This document shows, one piece after another, positions 53,596 to 63,103 of a stretch of 64,000 nt of DNA; position 1 is the first letter of the stretch, and the number at the start of each line of letters is the position of its first letter. The position numbers and the translations under genes were made by a program. Below the pieces are notes generated by a model that saw only the letters and a list, made by a program, of their open reading frames with translations, was not told the origin of the DNA and made no database searches. The DNA is from JAKFDI01 sp036676235 (GTDB lineage: Bacteria; Pseudomonadota; Gammaproteobacteria; Burkholderiales; Burkholderiaceae_C): NCBI GenBank assembly GCA_036676235.1, contig JAKFDI010000006.1:1-64000 (forward strand). The letters run 5' to 3'.

Positions 53596-53970
53596 CCGTT
53601 CGCCCTGAGCTTGTCGAAGGGCCTGGCTGATTCGACAGAACCGCTCGCCTCACCCCACCCGTTCGCCCTGAGGTATCGAAGGGCCTGGCTGAGGTATCGA
53701 AGCCCCGCTCGTACGCGGCGGGCACTTCGATACCTCAGTGCGAACGGTTTTGGGAGATGGCACGAACCCTTCGACAGGCTCAGGATGAGCGGAGCCCTTC
53801 GATACCTCAGGCCCTTCGACAGGCTCAGGACGATCGGCGCCCTTCGATACCTCAGGCCCTTCGACAGGCTCAGGACGATCGGCGCCCTTCGATACCTCAG
53901 GGCGAACGGCGGGGTCGGGTTTCGCAGAGAAGGGACTCATGCTGGCTTCGACAGGCTCAGCCCGAACGGT
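53596..53970. repeat. Mixed REP-like array, about 11 units
   Basis: The 489 bp between the ATPase and permease genes hold no gene. Units of both types, CTGAGGTATCGAAG and CTGAGCCTGTCGAAG, alternate. A block of about 45 bp, one unit of each type plus CAGGACGATCGGCG, is repeated in tandem at about 53797-53885. Confidence 0.9.
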
Positions 53971-54010
53971 TGGGGGGTGACCGGTTGGTGGGTGACCGGT
54001 TGGTGGGTCA
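53967..54010 (+). repeat. 15-bp tandem repeat before FtsX-type gene
   Basis: GGTTGGTGGGTGACC occurs about three times with a 15-bp period (first copy GGTTGGGGGGTGACC, last copy partial). It ends 30 bp before the permease start. Confidence 0.75.
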
Positions 54011-54040
54011 GCGGAATGTTGGGAGCCTGAGGCCGACGCC

Positions 54041-56551
54041 ATGCTCGCCTTCCTGCGCCACCTCTCCTGGCCCGAACTGCGCCATCACCCCTGGCGCCAT
54101 CTCGCCGCGCTGCTCGCCGTCGTACTCGGCGTTGCCCTCGCCTTCTCCGTCCAGCTCATCAACCAATCCGCCCTGAGCGAATTCAGCGCTGCCGTGCGCT
54201 CGGTCAACGGCGCGCCCGATTTCGAGCTGCGTGCCCAGCGCGGCGGCTTCGACGAGGCGCTGTACGCGCGCGTGGCCGCGCATCCGCAGATCGCGCTCGC
54301 CAGCCCCGTGGTCGAAGCGGAAACGCTTGCGATCAGCGCCACCGGCGAGCGTGTGCCGCTGCGCATCGTCGGCCTCGATGCGCTCGTCGCCGCGCCGATG
54401 TCGCCCGACCTCATGCTGCAGCCCAACGACGGCGAAGACCGCCTCGCGATCATCGATCCGCTGGCACTCTTCCTGAACCCCGCCGCGCGCGAGCGGCTCG
54501 GCGCCATGCCCGCACTCGCACTTCAATCACCGAGCGGCCGGATCGAGATCCCCGTGCGCGGCAGCGTGAGCGCCGGCGGCCCGCCGCTGGCGGTGATGGA
54601 CATTGCCGGCGCACAAACGAGCTTCGGCTTCACTGGCCGCCTGAGCCGCATCGACGTGCGGCTCGCTCCGGGTGCCGCCCGCGCGCAGGTGCTGCGCACA
54701 CTCGCCCTGCCGCCCGGCGTGCGCGCCATCTCGCCCGACGAAGCAGCGCAGCGCGTCTCCAACGTCTCGCGCGCCTACCGTGTGAACCTCACCGTGCTGG
54801 CGCTGGTGGCGCTGTTCACCGGCGCCTTCCTCGTGTTCTCCATCCTCTCGCTGTCGGTCGCGAAGCGGCAGTCGCAGTTCGCGCTGCTGGGCGTGCTGGG
54901 CCTCTCGGCGCGTGAGCGGCTGGCGCTGGTGCTGGCGGAGTCGGCCCTGCTGGGCGTGGCCGGCAGCGTGCTCGGCCTCGCGCTCGGAACGGCGCTCGCA
55001 TCGCTGGCCTTGCGATTGCTCGCGGGCGATCTGGGCGGCGGCTACTTTCCCGGCGTCACGCCCACGCTGCAGTTCAGCAGCACGGCCGCTGCGGTGTACG
55101 GCCTGCTCGGCGTGGCAGCGGCCTGCGTGGGCGGCTGGCTGCCGGCACGCGATGCGCAGCGGCTCGCGCCGGCGCAGGCATTGAAGGGTCTGGGAAGCAC
55201 GAGCACCGCGCACCGGCTCGGCTGGCTCGGCCCGGCGTTGATTGCTGCCGGCGCGGTGCTCACCTTCGCGCCGCCGATCGCCGGCATTCCGCTCGCGGCC
55301 TATGTGTCGGTGGCCTGCCTGCTGGTCGGCGGCATCGCCTGCGTGCCGGCGGGCGTGTCGGCGCTGCTCGCGCTGATGCCGGCGCCGCGCCATGCGCTCA
55401 CGCTGCTGGCGGTGGAGCGCGCCCGCCACGAGCGCGACACCGCCACCATCGCGGTGGCCGGCGTGGTGGCGAGCCTGAGTCTGGCCGTGGCGCTCACGGT
55501 GATGGTGGCCAGCTTTCGCGAATCGGTCACGCAGTGGCTGGACATCGTGTTGCCCGCCGACCTCTATGTGCGCGCCGACACGAGCGGCGCGCAGAGCGAC
55601 GTGGTGAGCCTGCCGCAGTCGCTCGTCGCGCAGGCCGCCGCGCTGCCCGGCGTCGCGCGCACGCAGGCGCAGCGCGTGACCTCGGCGCTGATCGACCCGG
55701 GCCGGCCCGCCGTCGCGCTCATCGCCCGGCCGCTGCCCGAGCCGGCAAGCAGCCTGCCGTTGGTGGGGCGTCTGGTCGACGCGCCGCCCGGCGAGGTGGC
55801 GGCCTATGTGAGCGAAGCCATGGTGAGCCTGTACCACGCCGAACCCGGCACGCGCTTCGAACTGCCGCTGCCGAACGGCCGGCGGATCGATGTGTTCGTG
55901 CGCGGCGTGTGGCGAGACTACGCACGCCAGCACGGCGCCGTGCTGCTGGCCGCGGCCGACTACCAACGGCTGTCGGGCGACGAACGCACCAACGACCTCG
56001 CGCTGTGGCTCGCGCCCGGTGCAGACGCATCACGCACACAGGCCGCAATCCGCGAGTTGGCAACCCAGGCGCGCTTCGACGACGCGCTGCTCGAATTCGC
56101 CTCGCCCGGCGAGATCCGCGCGCAGTCGCTGCGCATCTTCGACCGCAGCTTCGCCGTCACCTACTGGCTGCAGGCGGTGGCGATTGCCATTGGCCTGTTC
56201 GGCATTGCCGCCAGCTTTTCGGCGCAGGTGCTGGCGCGGCGCCGCGAGTTCGGCCTGCTCTCGCACCTGGGCCTCACGCGCCGCGACGTGCTCACGGTGG
56301 TGGCCGCCGAGGGCGCCGTGTGGACGGCCGCCGGCGCGCTGCTGGGTCTGCTGCTGGGCATCGCGGTCAGCGTGGTGCTGGTGAAGGTGGTCAACCCGCA
56401 GAGCTTCAACTGGACCATGGACCTGCTGCTGCCCACCGGCCGCCTGGCCGCGCTGTGCGCCGCGGTGATGGTGGCGGGCACGCTGACCGCCTGGCTGTCG
56501 GCACGCCGCACCGCCGGGCGAGACATGGCACTGGCGGTGAAGGAGGACTGA
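54041..56551 (+). CDS. ABC transporter permease, double FtsX type (AttFG-like)
   Basis: The 836-residue protein has about ten membrane helices: one near residue 25, a FtsX block near 245-390, a middle group near 395-500 and a second FtsX block near 700-830. Two large extracytoplasmic parts lie between them. This is a fused two-domain form, matching AttF plus AttG or LolC/E-type permeases in one chain. It works with the ATPase encoded upstream, probably handling lipids or lipoproteins in the envelope; the substrate is not known. The stop overlaps the next ATG by one base. Confidence 0.92.
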   Translation: MLAFLRHLSWPELRHHPWRHLAALLAVVLGVALAFSVQLINQSALSEFSAAVRSVNGAPDFELRAQRGGFDEALYARVAAHPQIALASPVVEAETLAISATGERVPLRIVGLDALVAAPMSPDLMLQPNDGEDRLAIIDPLALFLNPAARERLGAMPALALQSPSGRIEIPVRGSVSAGGPPLAVMDIAGAQTSFGFTGRLSRIDVRLAPGAARAQVLRTLALPPGVRAISPDEAAQRVSNVSRAYRVNLTVLALVALFTGAFLVFSILSLSVAKRQSQFALLGVLGLSARERLALVLAESALLGVAGSVLGLALGTALASLALRLLAGDLGGGYFPGVTPTLQFSSTAAAVYGLLGVAAACVGGWLPARDAQRLAPAQALKGLGSTSTAHRLGWLGPALIAAGAVLTFAPPIAGIPLAAYVSVACLLVGGIACVPAGVSALLALMPAPRHALTLLAVERARHERDTATIAVAGVVASLSLAVALTVMVASFRESVTQWLDIVLPADLYVRADTSGAQSDVVSLPQSLVAQAAALPGVARTQAQRVTSALIDPGRPAVALIARPLPEPASSLPLVGRLVDAPPGEVAAYVSEAMVSLYHAEPGTRFELPLPNGRRIDVFVRGVWRDYARQHGAVLLAAADYQRLSGDERTNDLALWLAPGADASRTQAAIRELATQARFDDALLEFASPGEIRAQSLRIFDRSFAVTYWLQAVAIAIGLFGIAASFSAQVLARRREFGLLSHLGLTRRDVLTVVAAEGAVWTAAGALLGLLLGIAVSVVLVKVVNPQSFNWTMDLLLPTGRLAALCAAVMVAGTLTAWLSARRTAGRDMALAVKED

Positions 56552-57651
56552 TGATGCGGCGGCGTTCGCTGCTCACCGCATGGCCACTGGTCGCGCTGCC
56601 GCGGCTCGTGACTGCGCAGGCCTTGGGCGTGACACGCCGACCGCTCGTCTTCCCGCGCGACTTCGGCGCGCATCCCGACACGCGCACCGAGTGGTGGTAC
56701 GTCACCGGCTGGCTGCAACCAGACGATGCGACGGACGAAACGCCGACCCACGGCTTCCAGATCACCTTCTTCCGCTCGCGCACCGACGTGAGCGGTGCGC
56801 GCGAAAGCGCCTTCGCCGCACGCCAGCTCGTGTTCGCGCACGCCGCCGTCACCGACGTGGCGGCGAAGAAACTGCGCCACGACCAGCGCATCGCACGCGC
56901 CGGCTTCGGCATCGCCGAGACCTCGACCACCGACACGGCGGTGACGCTGCGCGACTGGCATCTGCGCCGCAGCGGACCGGTGGCGCAAAGCCGCTACAGC
57001 GCACACGTCACCAGTGAATCGGCCGCCTTCGCGCTAGAACTCGAACTGGCCACCACGCAGCCCGTGCTGCGGCAGGGCGACGCCGGCTATTCGCGCAAGG
57101 GGCCGCGCGCCGAACAGGCGAGCCACTACTACAGCCAGCCGCAACTCGCCGTGAACGGCACGCTGCGCCTCGATGGCCGCACGATGCCCGTGCGCGGCAA
57201 GGCGTGGCTCGATCACGAGTGGAGCGAGACCGTGCTCGACCCCGAGGCGGTCGGCTGGGACTGGATCGGCATGAATCTCTTTGACGGCAGCTCCCTCACC
57301 GCCTTTCGCATCCGCCGCGCCGACGGCAGCACGCTGTGGGCCGGCGGCAGCTTTCGCCGCGCGGGTGAGACGCAGGCGCGCGCATTCGCGAGCGACGAGG
57401 TGCGCTTCACGCCCGGCCGCCGCTGGACGAGCCCCGCCACGCGCGCGAGCTATCCCGTCGAGTGGACGGTGCAGACGCCGGCCGACACGTTTCGCGTGCT
57501 CTCGCTCGCCGACGCGCAGGAGCTCGACAGCCGCGCCAGCACCGGCACGGTGTACTGGGAAGGCTTGAGCGAACTGCGCGATGCCGAAGGCCGCAGCGTG
57601 GGGCGCGGGTATCTGGAGATGACGGGGTATGCGGCAAAGATGACGCTTTGA
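56551..57651 (+). CDS. AttH-like lipocalin-domain protein (CrtC-related)
   Basis: The 366-residue secreted protein has a basic signal peptide (MMRRRSLLTAWPLVALPRLVTA, cleavage near 23). It matches the AttH / hydroxyneurosporene-synthase (CrtC) lipocalin-like family: HPDTRTEWWYVTGWL near 40, GFQITFFRSR near 68, AWLDHEWS near 210, and WDWIGMNLFDGSSL. It lacks carotenoid genes nearby, so a carotenoid hydratase role is unlikely. The AttEFGH context points to an envelope lipid or lipoprotein role. AGGAGG at 56541 suits either ATG, 56551 or 56554; the second has better spacing. Confidence 0.9.
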   Translation: MMRRRSLLTAWPLVALPRLVTAQALGVTRRPLVFPRDFGAHPDTRTEWWYVTGWLQPDDATDETPTHGFQITFFRSRTDVSGARESAFAARQLVFAHAAVTDVAAKKLRHDQRIARAGFGIAETSTTDTAVTLRDWHLRRSGPVAQSRYSAHVTSESAAFALELELATTQPVLRQGDAGYSRKGPRAEQASHYYSQPQLAVNGTLRLDGRTMPVRGKAWLDHEWSETVLDPEAVGWDWIGMNLFDGSSLTAFRIRRADGSTLWAGGSFRRAGETQARAFASDEVRFTPGRRWTSPATRASYPVEWTVQTPADTFRVLSLADAQELDSRASTGTVYWEGLSELRDAEGRSVGRGYLEMTGYAAKMTL

Positions 57652-57657
57652 CAGGCC

Positions 57658-57842
57658 ACCCCGTTCGGGCTGAGGTATCGAAGCCAGAACCCGCTCGTCC
57701 TGAGGTATCGAAGGATCGGGCTGAGGTACCGAAGCCCCTGCTCCGGGCTACAGGCCCTTCGATACCTCAGGGCGAACGGGTATTGAGATGCAGAAGCCCC
57801 GCGTGCGCCGAGAGGCACTTCGATACCCAGTGCGAACGGGTT
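57658..57842. repeat. REP-like cluster, five units
   Basis: Three forward and two reverse units of the CTGAGGTATCGAAG type, including the variants CTGAGGTACCGAAG and CTTCGATACCCAG, fill the gap between convergent genes. Confidence 0.85.
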
Positions 57843-57852
57843 TCCGCTGTTC

Positions 57853-60800
57853 CTATCCCTTGCGTTCCCTTACCCCCGACACCGGCAGTTCCGCCAGCAG
57901 CTTCACGAGCGCCTGCGGATCCACCGGCTTGACCAGGTGCGCGTCGAAGCCGGCGTCGCTCGACTTCTGCCGGTCTTCCTGCTGGCCCCAGCCGGTCAGG
58001 GCCACCAGCACCATGCCCTGACCGCCCGGCTGGCCGCGCAAGCGGCGCGCGGCGTCGTAGCCGTTGAGCCGGGGCAGGCCGATGTCGAGCAACACCAGGT
58101 CGGGCTGGAACACCGCGGCGGCGGCCACCGCGTCGAGGCCGTCGTGCGCCATGCGGGCCTCGTGGCCGCTCAGCTCCAGCAGCACGGACAGCGATTCGGC
58201 GGCGTCGCGGTTGTCGTCGACCACGAGCACGCGCCGCGGGACGACGGAGGCCGGCGGCGTCGGCGGCGCGGGCGCCGCCGGCACCACCGCATCAGCGGCG
58301 ATCGGCAGGCGCACCACGAACTCGCTGCCCCGGCCCACGCCGTCGCTCGCCACCTGCACCGTGCCGCCGTGCAGCGCCGCGAGGTTCTTCACCAGCGTGA
58401 GGCCGATGCCCAGCCCGCCGCCCGAGCGTTCGAGCGAGGTGTCCTCCTGCACGAACATGTCGAAGATGCGCGCCAGCCCTTCGGCGGCGATGCCGATGCC
58501 GTTGTCGCGCACGCGGATCACCGCCTCGTCGCCGTCGCGCTCGGTCGCAATGTCGACCCGGCCGCCCGCCGGGGTGAACTTGCCGGCGTTGTTCAGCAGG
58601 TTGCCCACCACCTGCGTCAGCCGCACGGCATCGGCGTCCAGAACGATAGTCTGCGGCGGCAACGCCACGCTCAACTCGATGCCCTTCGCCGCGTACACCG
58701 GCCGCACGGCGTCCACGGCCTGCTGCACGACGAAGGCCAGCTCGACCGGCGCGCGGCGCAACTCGATGCGGCCGCGGCTGATGCGGCTCACGTCGAGCAG
58801 GTCGTCGACCAGGCGGACCATTTGCGCCACCTGGCGCTCCATCACCTGCGTGGCCGCCCGAGCGGCCTCGTCGTCGGCCCGCGTCAGCCGCAGGATCTGC
58901 AGCGCGTTGCGGATCGGCGCCAGCGGGTTGCGCAGTTCGTGGGCCAGCATGGCCAGGAATTCGTCCTTGTGGCGGTCGCTCTCGCGCACCGCCTGTTCGC
59001 TGCGGCGGCGCTCGGTGATGTCGCGCGCCACCTTGGAGGCGCCGACGACGCGCCCGCTGTCGTCTCGCATGGGCGAGACGGTCAGCGAGATGTCGATCAG
59101 GCTGCCGTCCTTGCGCCGGCGCACGGTGTCGTAGTGCTCGATCACCTCGCCCTGGCGGATGCGCCGCAGGATCTGCGGCTCCTCGTCGAGGTGGTCGCCC
59201 GGGATCAGCAGCGTCACCGGCTGGCCGATCGCCTCGTCGGCGGTGTAGCCGAAGAGACGCTCCGCGCCCACGTTCCAGCTGGTGATGACGCCGTCCAGAT
59301 CCTTGCTGATGATGGCGTCCATGGACGAGGCGACGATGGCCGCGAGCTGCGCCTGCGCGGCCTGCGCCTGCCGGCGCCCGGTCACGTCCTCGATGGCGAG
59401 CAGGATGGCCGGGCTGCCGCTTCCCGGCTGCTGCAGGCGCCTCGCGTTGAGCAGCATCGTGCGCTGCCCGAGGTGATCGAACCCATGCCGCACCTCGAAG
59501 TCGTTGAACTGTTCGTCGCGCGGCAGCACCTGCTCGAGCAGGCGGCGCAACTCGGGGATGTCCCACTGGCCGTTGCCCAGCTCGAACACCAGGCGGCCTT
59601 CGGTCTCGTCGGGCCTGGCCCTGAAGTTGCGGTAGTAGGAGCGGCTGGCGGTCTGCACCCGCATCGTGTCGTCGAGCACGAGCAGGGGCTCGCGCACGGT
59701 CGCGACGATGCTCTCGGTGTAGTCGTGGGCGCGCCGCAGCGCCTCGACGTCGACCAGCATCGCAACCACGCCGTCGATGCGGTTGTCGAGCGTGCGGTAG
59801 GGCCGCAGCCGGAGCATGTGGCGGTGCCCGCTCGCGTCGCGCACCTCGATCTCGCGGCTGCTCACGGTGTCGAGCACCTCGCCGAGCAGCGGCTCGAGAT
59901 CGGGCAGGTCGGCGAGCCCGAGCTTGATGTGCGAGAGCGGGCGGCCGATGTCGCCGGGCAACAGGTGGAGCTGCTTCTCGGCGGCCGGCGTGAAGCGGCG
60001 CACGCGCAGGTCGGGTCCGACCAGCACGATCGGCACCTGCACGCTGGCGAACACGTTGACGAGGTCGTTGTTGAGCCGGTTCAGCTCGGTGTTGCGGTTG
60101 TTCAGCTCGTCGTTGACGGTTGCCAGCTCCTCGTTGCTCGACTGGATTTCTTCCTTCGAGGTCTCCAGTTCCTCGTTGATGCTCTGCAGCTCCTCGTTGG
60201 CCGACTGGATCTCCTCGTTGGACGACTGCAGCTCCTCGTTGGCGGCCTCCTGCTGCTCGATCACCGACTGCAGGTACTCGCGCGTTGCGGCCAGCTCGCG
60301 CCTCAGCCGGGCGTTGTCGCGATCGGTCTCGGCGGGCGGCCGGGCCGTTGCGGCCGGGCCGTCGTCGACACCCGCGGCGCCGTGGTCGACGGGGGCGGCG
60401 GGCCGCCCCGGCTCGTCGAACAACACCAGGAACCCGCCGTCCTTCGGCGCGCCGTCCTTGCCGTCGCCGCCCTTGAGCGGCACCACCTCGACGGCGAGCT
60501 CGCGCCAGCGGCCGTCGGCGCTGACGCGCAGGCCTTCCTCGCGCGTCGGCTGGCCCGACTTGCCGGCGCGCTGCAGGGCGGCGCGCACGCCGATCAGCAG
60601 GCCTTCGCGCAGCATCTTCGGCAGGCTCAGGCTCGCCTTGCCCGGCGTCGGCGCGAGGTAGGGGCCGGTGTCGCCGCGGTATTGCAGGATGTCGAGCTCG
60701 GGCGAGACCAGCACGCTGGGCGGGGCGAAGCGGGTCAGCAGCAGGCGGTCGGCCTCGCGATGCAGTTCCGGCGCCTGGTTGCTGGCGCGCGCCGGGACGG

Positions 60801-62325
60801 GGATGAAGGGCGCGCGCGGCGCCGCGCCATGCTGCAGCGGGAAGTGGGCGCCGTGCGGGCCCGGCTTGCGGGTGTAGATCTTCTGTTTGGCGTCCAGCGG
60901 CTCGAACAGGTTGCGAAAGCCGCCGATCGTCTCGGACGTGCCCAGCCACAGATAGCCCGAGGGCTTGAGCGCGTAATGCAGGGTCGGCACGATCTTCTGC
61001 TGCAGCACCGGCTCGAGGTAGATCAGCAGGTTGCGGCAGGTCACGAGATCCAGGCGCGAGAACGGCGGGTCGGCCAGCATGTTGTGGCGCGAGAACACGC
61101 ACACGTCGCGGATCGACTTGGCGATGCGGTAGTGGCCATCGATCTCGACGAAGAAGCGCCGCAGCCGCTCGGGCGAGACATCCTGCGCGATGTCCTTCGG
61201 GTAGATGCCGGCGCGCGCGGTGTCGACGCCGGCCTCGCTCAGGTCGGTGGCGAAGATCTGCAGCGGCACCTGGTTGCCTTGGCCGGCGCGGCTTTCGGCG
61301 AACTCGGTGAATGCCATCGCCACCGAGTACGCCTCCTGGCCGGTGGAGCAGCCGAGCGTCCAGATGCGCACGGCGTCGTGGCGGCCGCGGTTGTCGAGCA
61401 GGCGCGGGAACACCTTTTCCTTCAGCGCATCGAACGCTTCGGGGTTGCGAAAGAAGCTGGTGACGCCGATCAGGATGTCGGCATACAGCGCCTGCAGTTC
61501 GTCCGGGTTGTTCTGGAGGAAATCGGCATAGGCGTTCAGCTCTTCGAGCTTGTGCAGCACCATGCGGCGCGTGACGCGGCGGTACACGGTGTTGAACTTG
61601 TACTGGCTGAAATCGACGCCGGTGGCGCGGCGCAGCAGTTGCAGCACGCGGGCCAGCTTCGGCTCGCTGTCGGGTTCGTGGGTGACGCCCCGGTCGGGCA
61701 CCGCGTAGGGGTGGCGCGCGATGCGCGCCAGCTCGCGCGCGATCTCGCCCGGCGGCAGCACCAGGTCGACGCAGCCCGAGGCGATGGCGCTGTGCGGCAT
61801 GCCCTCGTACTGCGCGCTGTCGTTCTGCGCGAAGGTGATGCCGCCCTCGGCCTTGATCGCCTCGAGCCCCAGCGTGCCGTCGCTGGCGGTGCCCGACAGC
61901 ACCACGCCGATGGCCAGGTGGCGCCGGTCTTCGGCCAGCGCGCGAAAGAAATGGTCGATCACCCGCGTATTGCCGGCCTTCTCGCGCGGGGCGAGTTGCA
62001 GCGCGCCATCGGCGATGTCCATGCAGCGGTTGGGCGGAATCACGTACACGTGGTTCGGCTCGACCACCGGCGTGTCGTTGACCTCCATCACCGGCATGCG
62101 GGTGGCGCGCCCCAAGATCTCGGCCAGCGCGCTCTCGTGCGTGGGCGACAGGTGCTGCACCAGCACGAAGGCCATGCCGGTGTCGGGCGGCAGCGCCCTC
62201 AGCAGTTGCGTGAACGCCTCGAGCCCGCCGGCGGAAGCGCCGACGCCGACGATGGGAAACGGCGCGGATTCGCGCGACGGGTAGGAATCGGTCGCGGCCG
62301 GGTCGCGCGCGGTGTGGTCAGGCAT
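57853..62325 (-). CDS. CheB-CheR-PAS-histidine kinase-receiver hybrid
   Basis: The 1490-residue signalling protein has, in order, a CheB methylesterase domain (about 22-200; Ser31 in GASAGG, His58, Asp149), a CheR methyltransferase domain (about 225-480; TLGCSTGQEAYS), a coiled coil of repeated SSNEE/SINEE turns (about 675-755), two or three PAS domains (about 770-1090), HisKA with AHELRNPL (His near 1127), HATPase with NLLNNAGKF, and a receiver (about 1365-1490; acceptor Asp near 1413). It should link adaptation-like methyl chemistry to phosphorelay. The N-terminal receiver of free CheB is absent. The ATG at 62325 begins MPDHTARD; the frame beyond looks non-coding. Confidence 0.94.
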   Translation of the reverse strand: MPDHTARDPAATDSYPSRESAPFPIVGVGASAGGLEAFTQLLRALPPDTGMAFVLVQHLSPTHESALAEILGRATRMPVMEVNDTPVVEPNHVYVIPPNRCMDIADGALQLAPREKAGNTRVIDHFFRALAEDRRHLAIGVVLSGTASDGTLGLEAIKAEGGITFAQNDSAQYEGMPHSAIASGCVDLVLPPGEIARELARIARHPYAVPDRGVTHEPDSEPKLARVLQLLRRATGVDFSQYKFNTVYRRVTRRMVLHKLEELNAYADFLQNNPDELQALYADILIGVTSFFRNPEAFDALKEKVFPRLLDNRGRHDAVRIWTLGCSTGQEAYSVAMAFTEFAESRAGQGNQVPLQIFATDLSEAGVDTARAGIYPKDIAQDVSPERLRRFFVEIDGHYRIAKSIRDVCVFSRHNMLADPPFSRLDLVTCRNLLIYLEPVLQQKIVPTLHYALKPSGYLWLGTSETIGGFRNLFEPLDAKQKIYTRKPGPHGAHFPLQHGAAPRAPFIPVPARASNQAPELHREADRLLLTRFAPPSVLVSPELDILQYRGDTGPYLAPTPGKASLSLPKMLREGLLIGVRAALQRAGKSGQPTREEGLRVSADGRWRELAVEVVPLKGGDGKDGAPKDGGFLVLFDEPGRPAAPVDHGAAGVDDGPAATARPPAETDRDNARLRRELAATREYLQSVIEQQEAANEELQSSNEEIQSANEELQSINEELETSKEEIQSSNEELATVNDELNNRNTELNRLNNDLVNVFASVQVPIVLVGPDLRVRRFTPAAEKQLHLLPGDIGRPLSHIKLGLADLPDLEPLLGEVLDTVSSREIEVRDASGHRHMLRLRPYRTLDNRIDGVVAMLVDVEALRRAHDYTESIVATVREPLLVLDDTMRVQTASRSYYRNFRARPDETEGRLVFELGNGQWDIPELRRLLEQVLPRDEQFNDFEVRHGFDHLGQRTMLLNARRLQQPGSGSPAILLAIEDVTGRRQAQAAQAQLAAIVASSMDAIISKDLDGVITSWNVGAERLFGYTADEAIGQPVTLLIPGDHLDEEPQILRRIRQGEVIEHYDTVRRRKDGSLIDISLTVSPMRDDSGRVVGASKVARDITERRRSEQAVRESDRHKDEFLAMLAHELRNPLAPIRNALQILRLTRADDEAARAATQVMERQVAQMVRLVDDLLDVSRISRGRIELRRAPVELAFVVQQAVDAVRPVYAAKGIELSVALPPQTIVLDADAVRLTQVVGNLLNNAGKFTPAGGRVDIATERDGDEAVIRVRDNGIGIAAEGLARIFDMFVQEDTSLERSGGGLGIGLTLVKNLAALHGGTVQVASDGVGRGSEFVVRLPIAADAVVPAAPAPPTPPASVVPRRVLVVDDNRDAAESLSVLLELSGHEARMAHDGLDAVAAAAVFQPDLVLLDIGLPRLNGYDAARRLRGQPGGQGMVLVALTGWGQQEDRQKSSDAGFDAHLVKPVDPQALVKLLAELPVSGVRERKG

Positions 62326-62461
62326 GGTGTGCGGTGAACGAGGAGGATCGACGCGCCGCCACGGCCGCGCACTCGTCAAGCATCGCGCCGGGGTTCGCGG
62401 CCTCAGGATGCCGAATGTAACCCTCGCGAGCCGCGCGCTCATGCGCCGCTGCGGCGTGGCC

Positions 62462-63103
62462 CTACTTCCCCGCTGGCTGCGCGCCCGGAAAGCGCGCCAC
62501 GTAGTAGGCGATCGTGTCCAGGTCTTCGGGCGGAATCCCGTGCACGGCCTCGGTCATGGCTCGGGTGTAGCCGACGCGCGTGCCGTCGCGAAAGCCCTGC
62601 AGCGTCAGGCGCAGGTAGTCCTCGCGCTGCCCCGCGATGCGCGGCACCTGCTGCCCGCCGCTCAGATCGGCGCCATGGCAGATCACGCAGCGGTGCTGTT
62701 GCGCCAGCGCCTGGCCGCGGCTCATGCGCGCAGCGTCGGGCGGCGTGGCCTGCGGCGGCGCAGGCACGACCGGCAAGGTGGCGATGAACTCCGAAAAGCC
62801 GCGCAGGTCGGCGTCCGTCATCGGCTTGGCGACGGCGCTCATGGCCTCATTGCTGCGCCGCCCCTCGCGGAACAGGAACAGCTGCGTGATGGCGTAGAAC
62901 GAATGCTGGCCGGCGAGCGCCGGCGTGCCCGGCTGGTCGCTGCGCCCGTCGGCGCCGTGGCAGGTGGCGCACAGCGCGGCGAAGCGCTGCGCGTAGCTGC
63001 CGCCGCCCGCGGTGGCGCGCTGCGCTTGCGCACCAGCCGGTGGCGCCGGCATCAGCGATGCCAGCACCACGGCGCAAACTCCGCCGGCGCGCAATCGGTT
63101 CAC
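62462..63103 (-). CDS. Diheme cytochrome c, periplasmic
   Basis: The 213-residue protein has a signal peptide (to about residue 26, AGA-QAQ) and two class I cytochrome c domains, with heme sites CATCH (Cys45, Cys48, His49) and CVICH (Cys139, Cys142, His143). Met ligands are likely at AVAKPM and RAMTEAVHG. The start is GTG at 63103, overlapping the stop of the sugar dehydrogenase gene as GTGA. The cytochrome probably accepts electrons from that enzyme and passes them to the respiratory chain. No ATG start fits. Confidence 0.9.
   Translation of the reverse strand: MNRLRAGGVCAVVLASLMPAPPAGAQAQRATAGGGSYAQRFAALCATCHGADGRSDQPGTPALAGQHSFYAITQLFLFREGRRSNEAMSAVAKPMTDADLRGFSEFIATLPVVPAPPQATPPDAARMSRGQALAQQHRCVICHGADLSGGQQVPRIAGQREDYLRLTLQGFRDGTRVGYTRAMTEAVHGIPPEDLDTIAYYVARFPGAQPAGK

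Noticed and set aside
56551..57651. Carotenoid 1,2-hydratase (CrtC)
   Set aside because: It shares the lipocalin-like fold, but it sits with an ATPase and FtsX permease and no carotenoid genes, so AttH-like is the better call.
57937..62337. A 1466-codon open frame on the + strand opposite the CheB-CheR hybrid
   Set aside because: It is a high-GC shadow: its translation is His/Arg/Gln-rich low complexity, while the minus-strand protein has intact catalytic motifs along its whole length.
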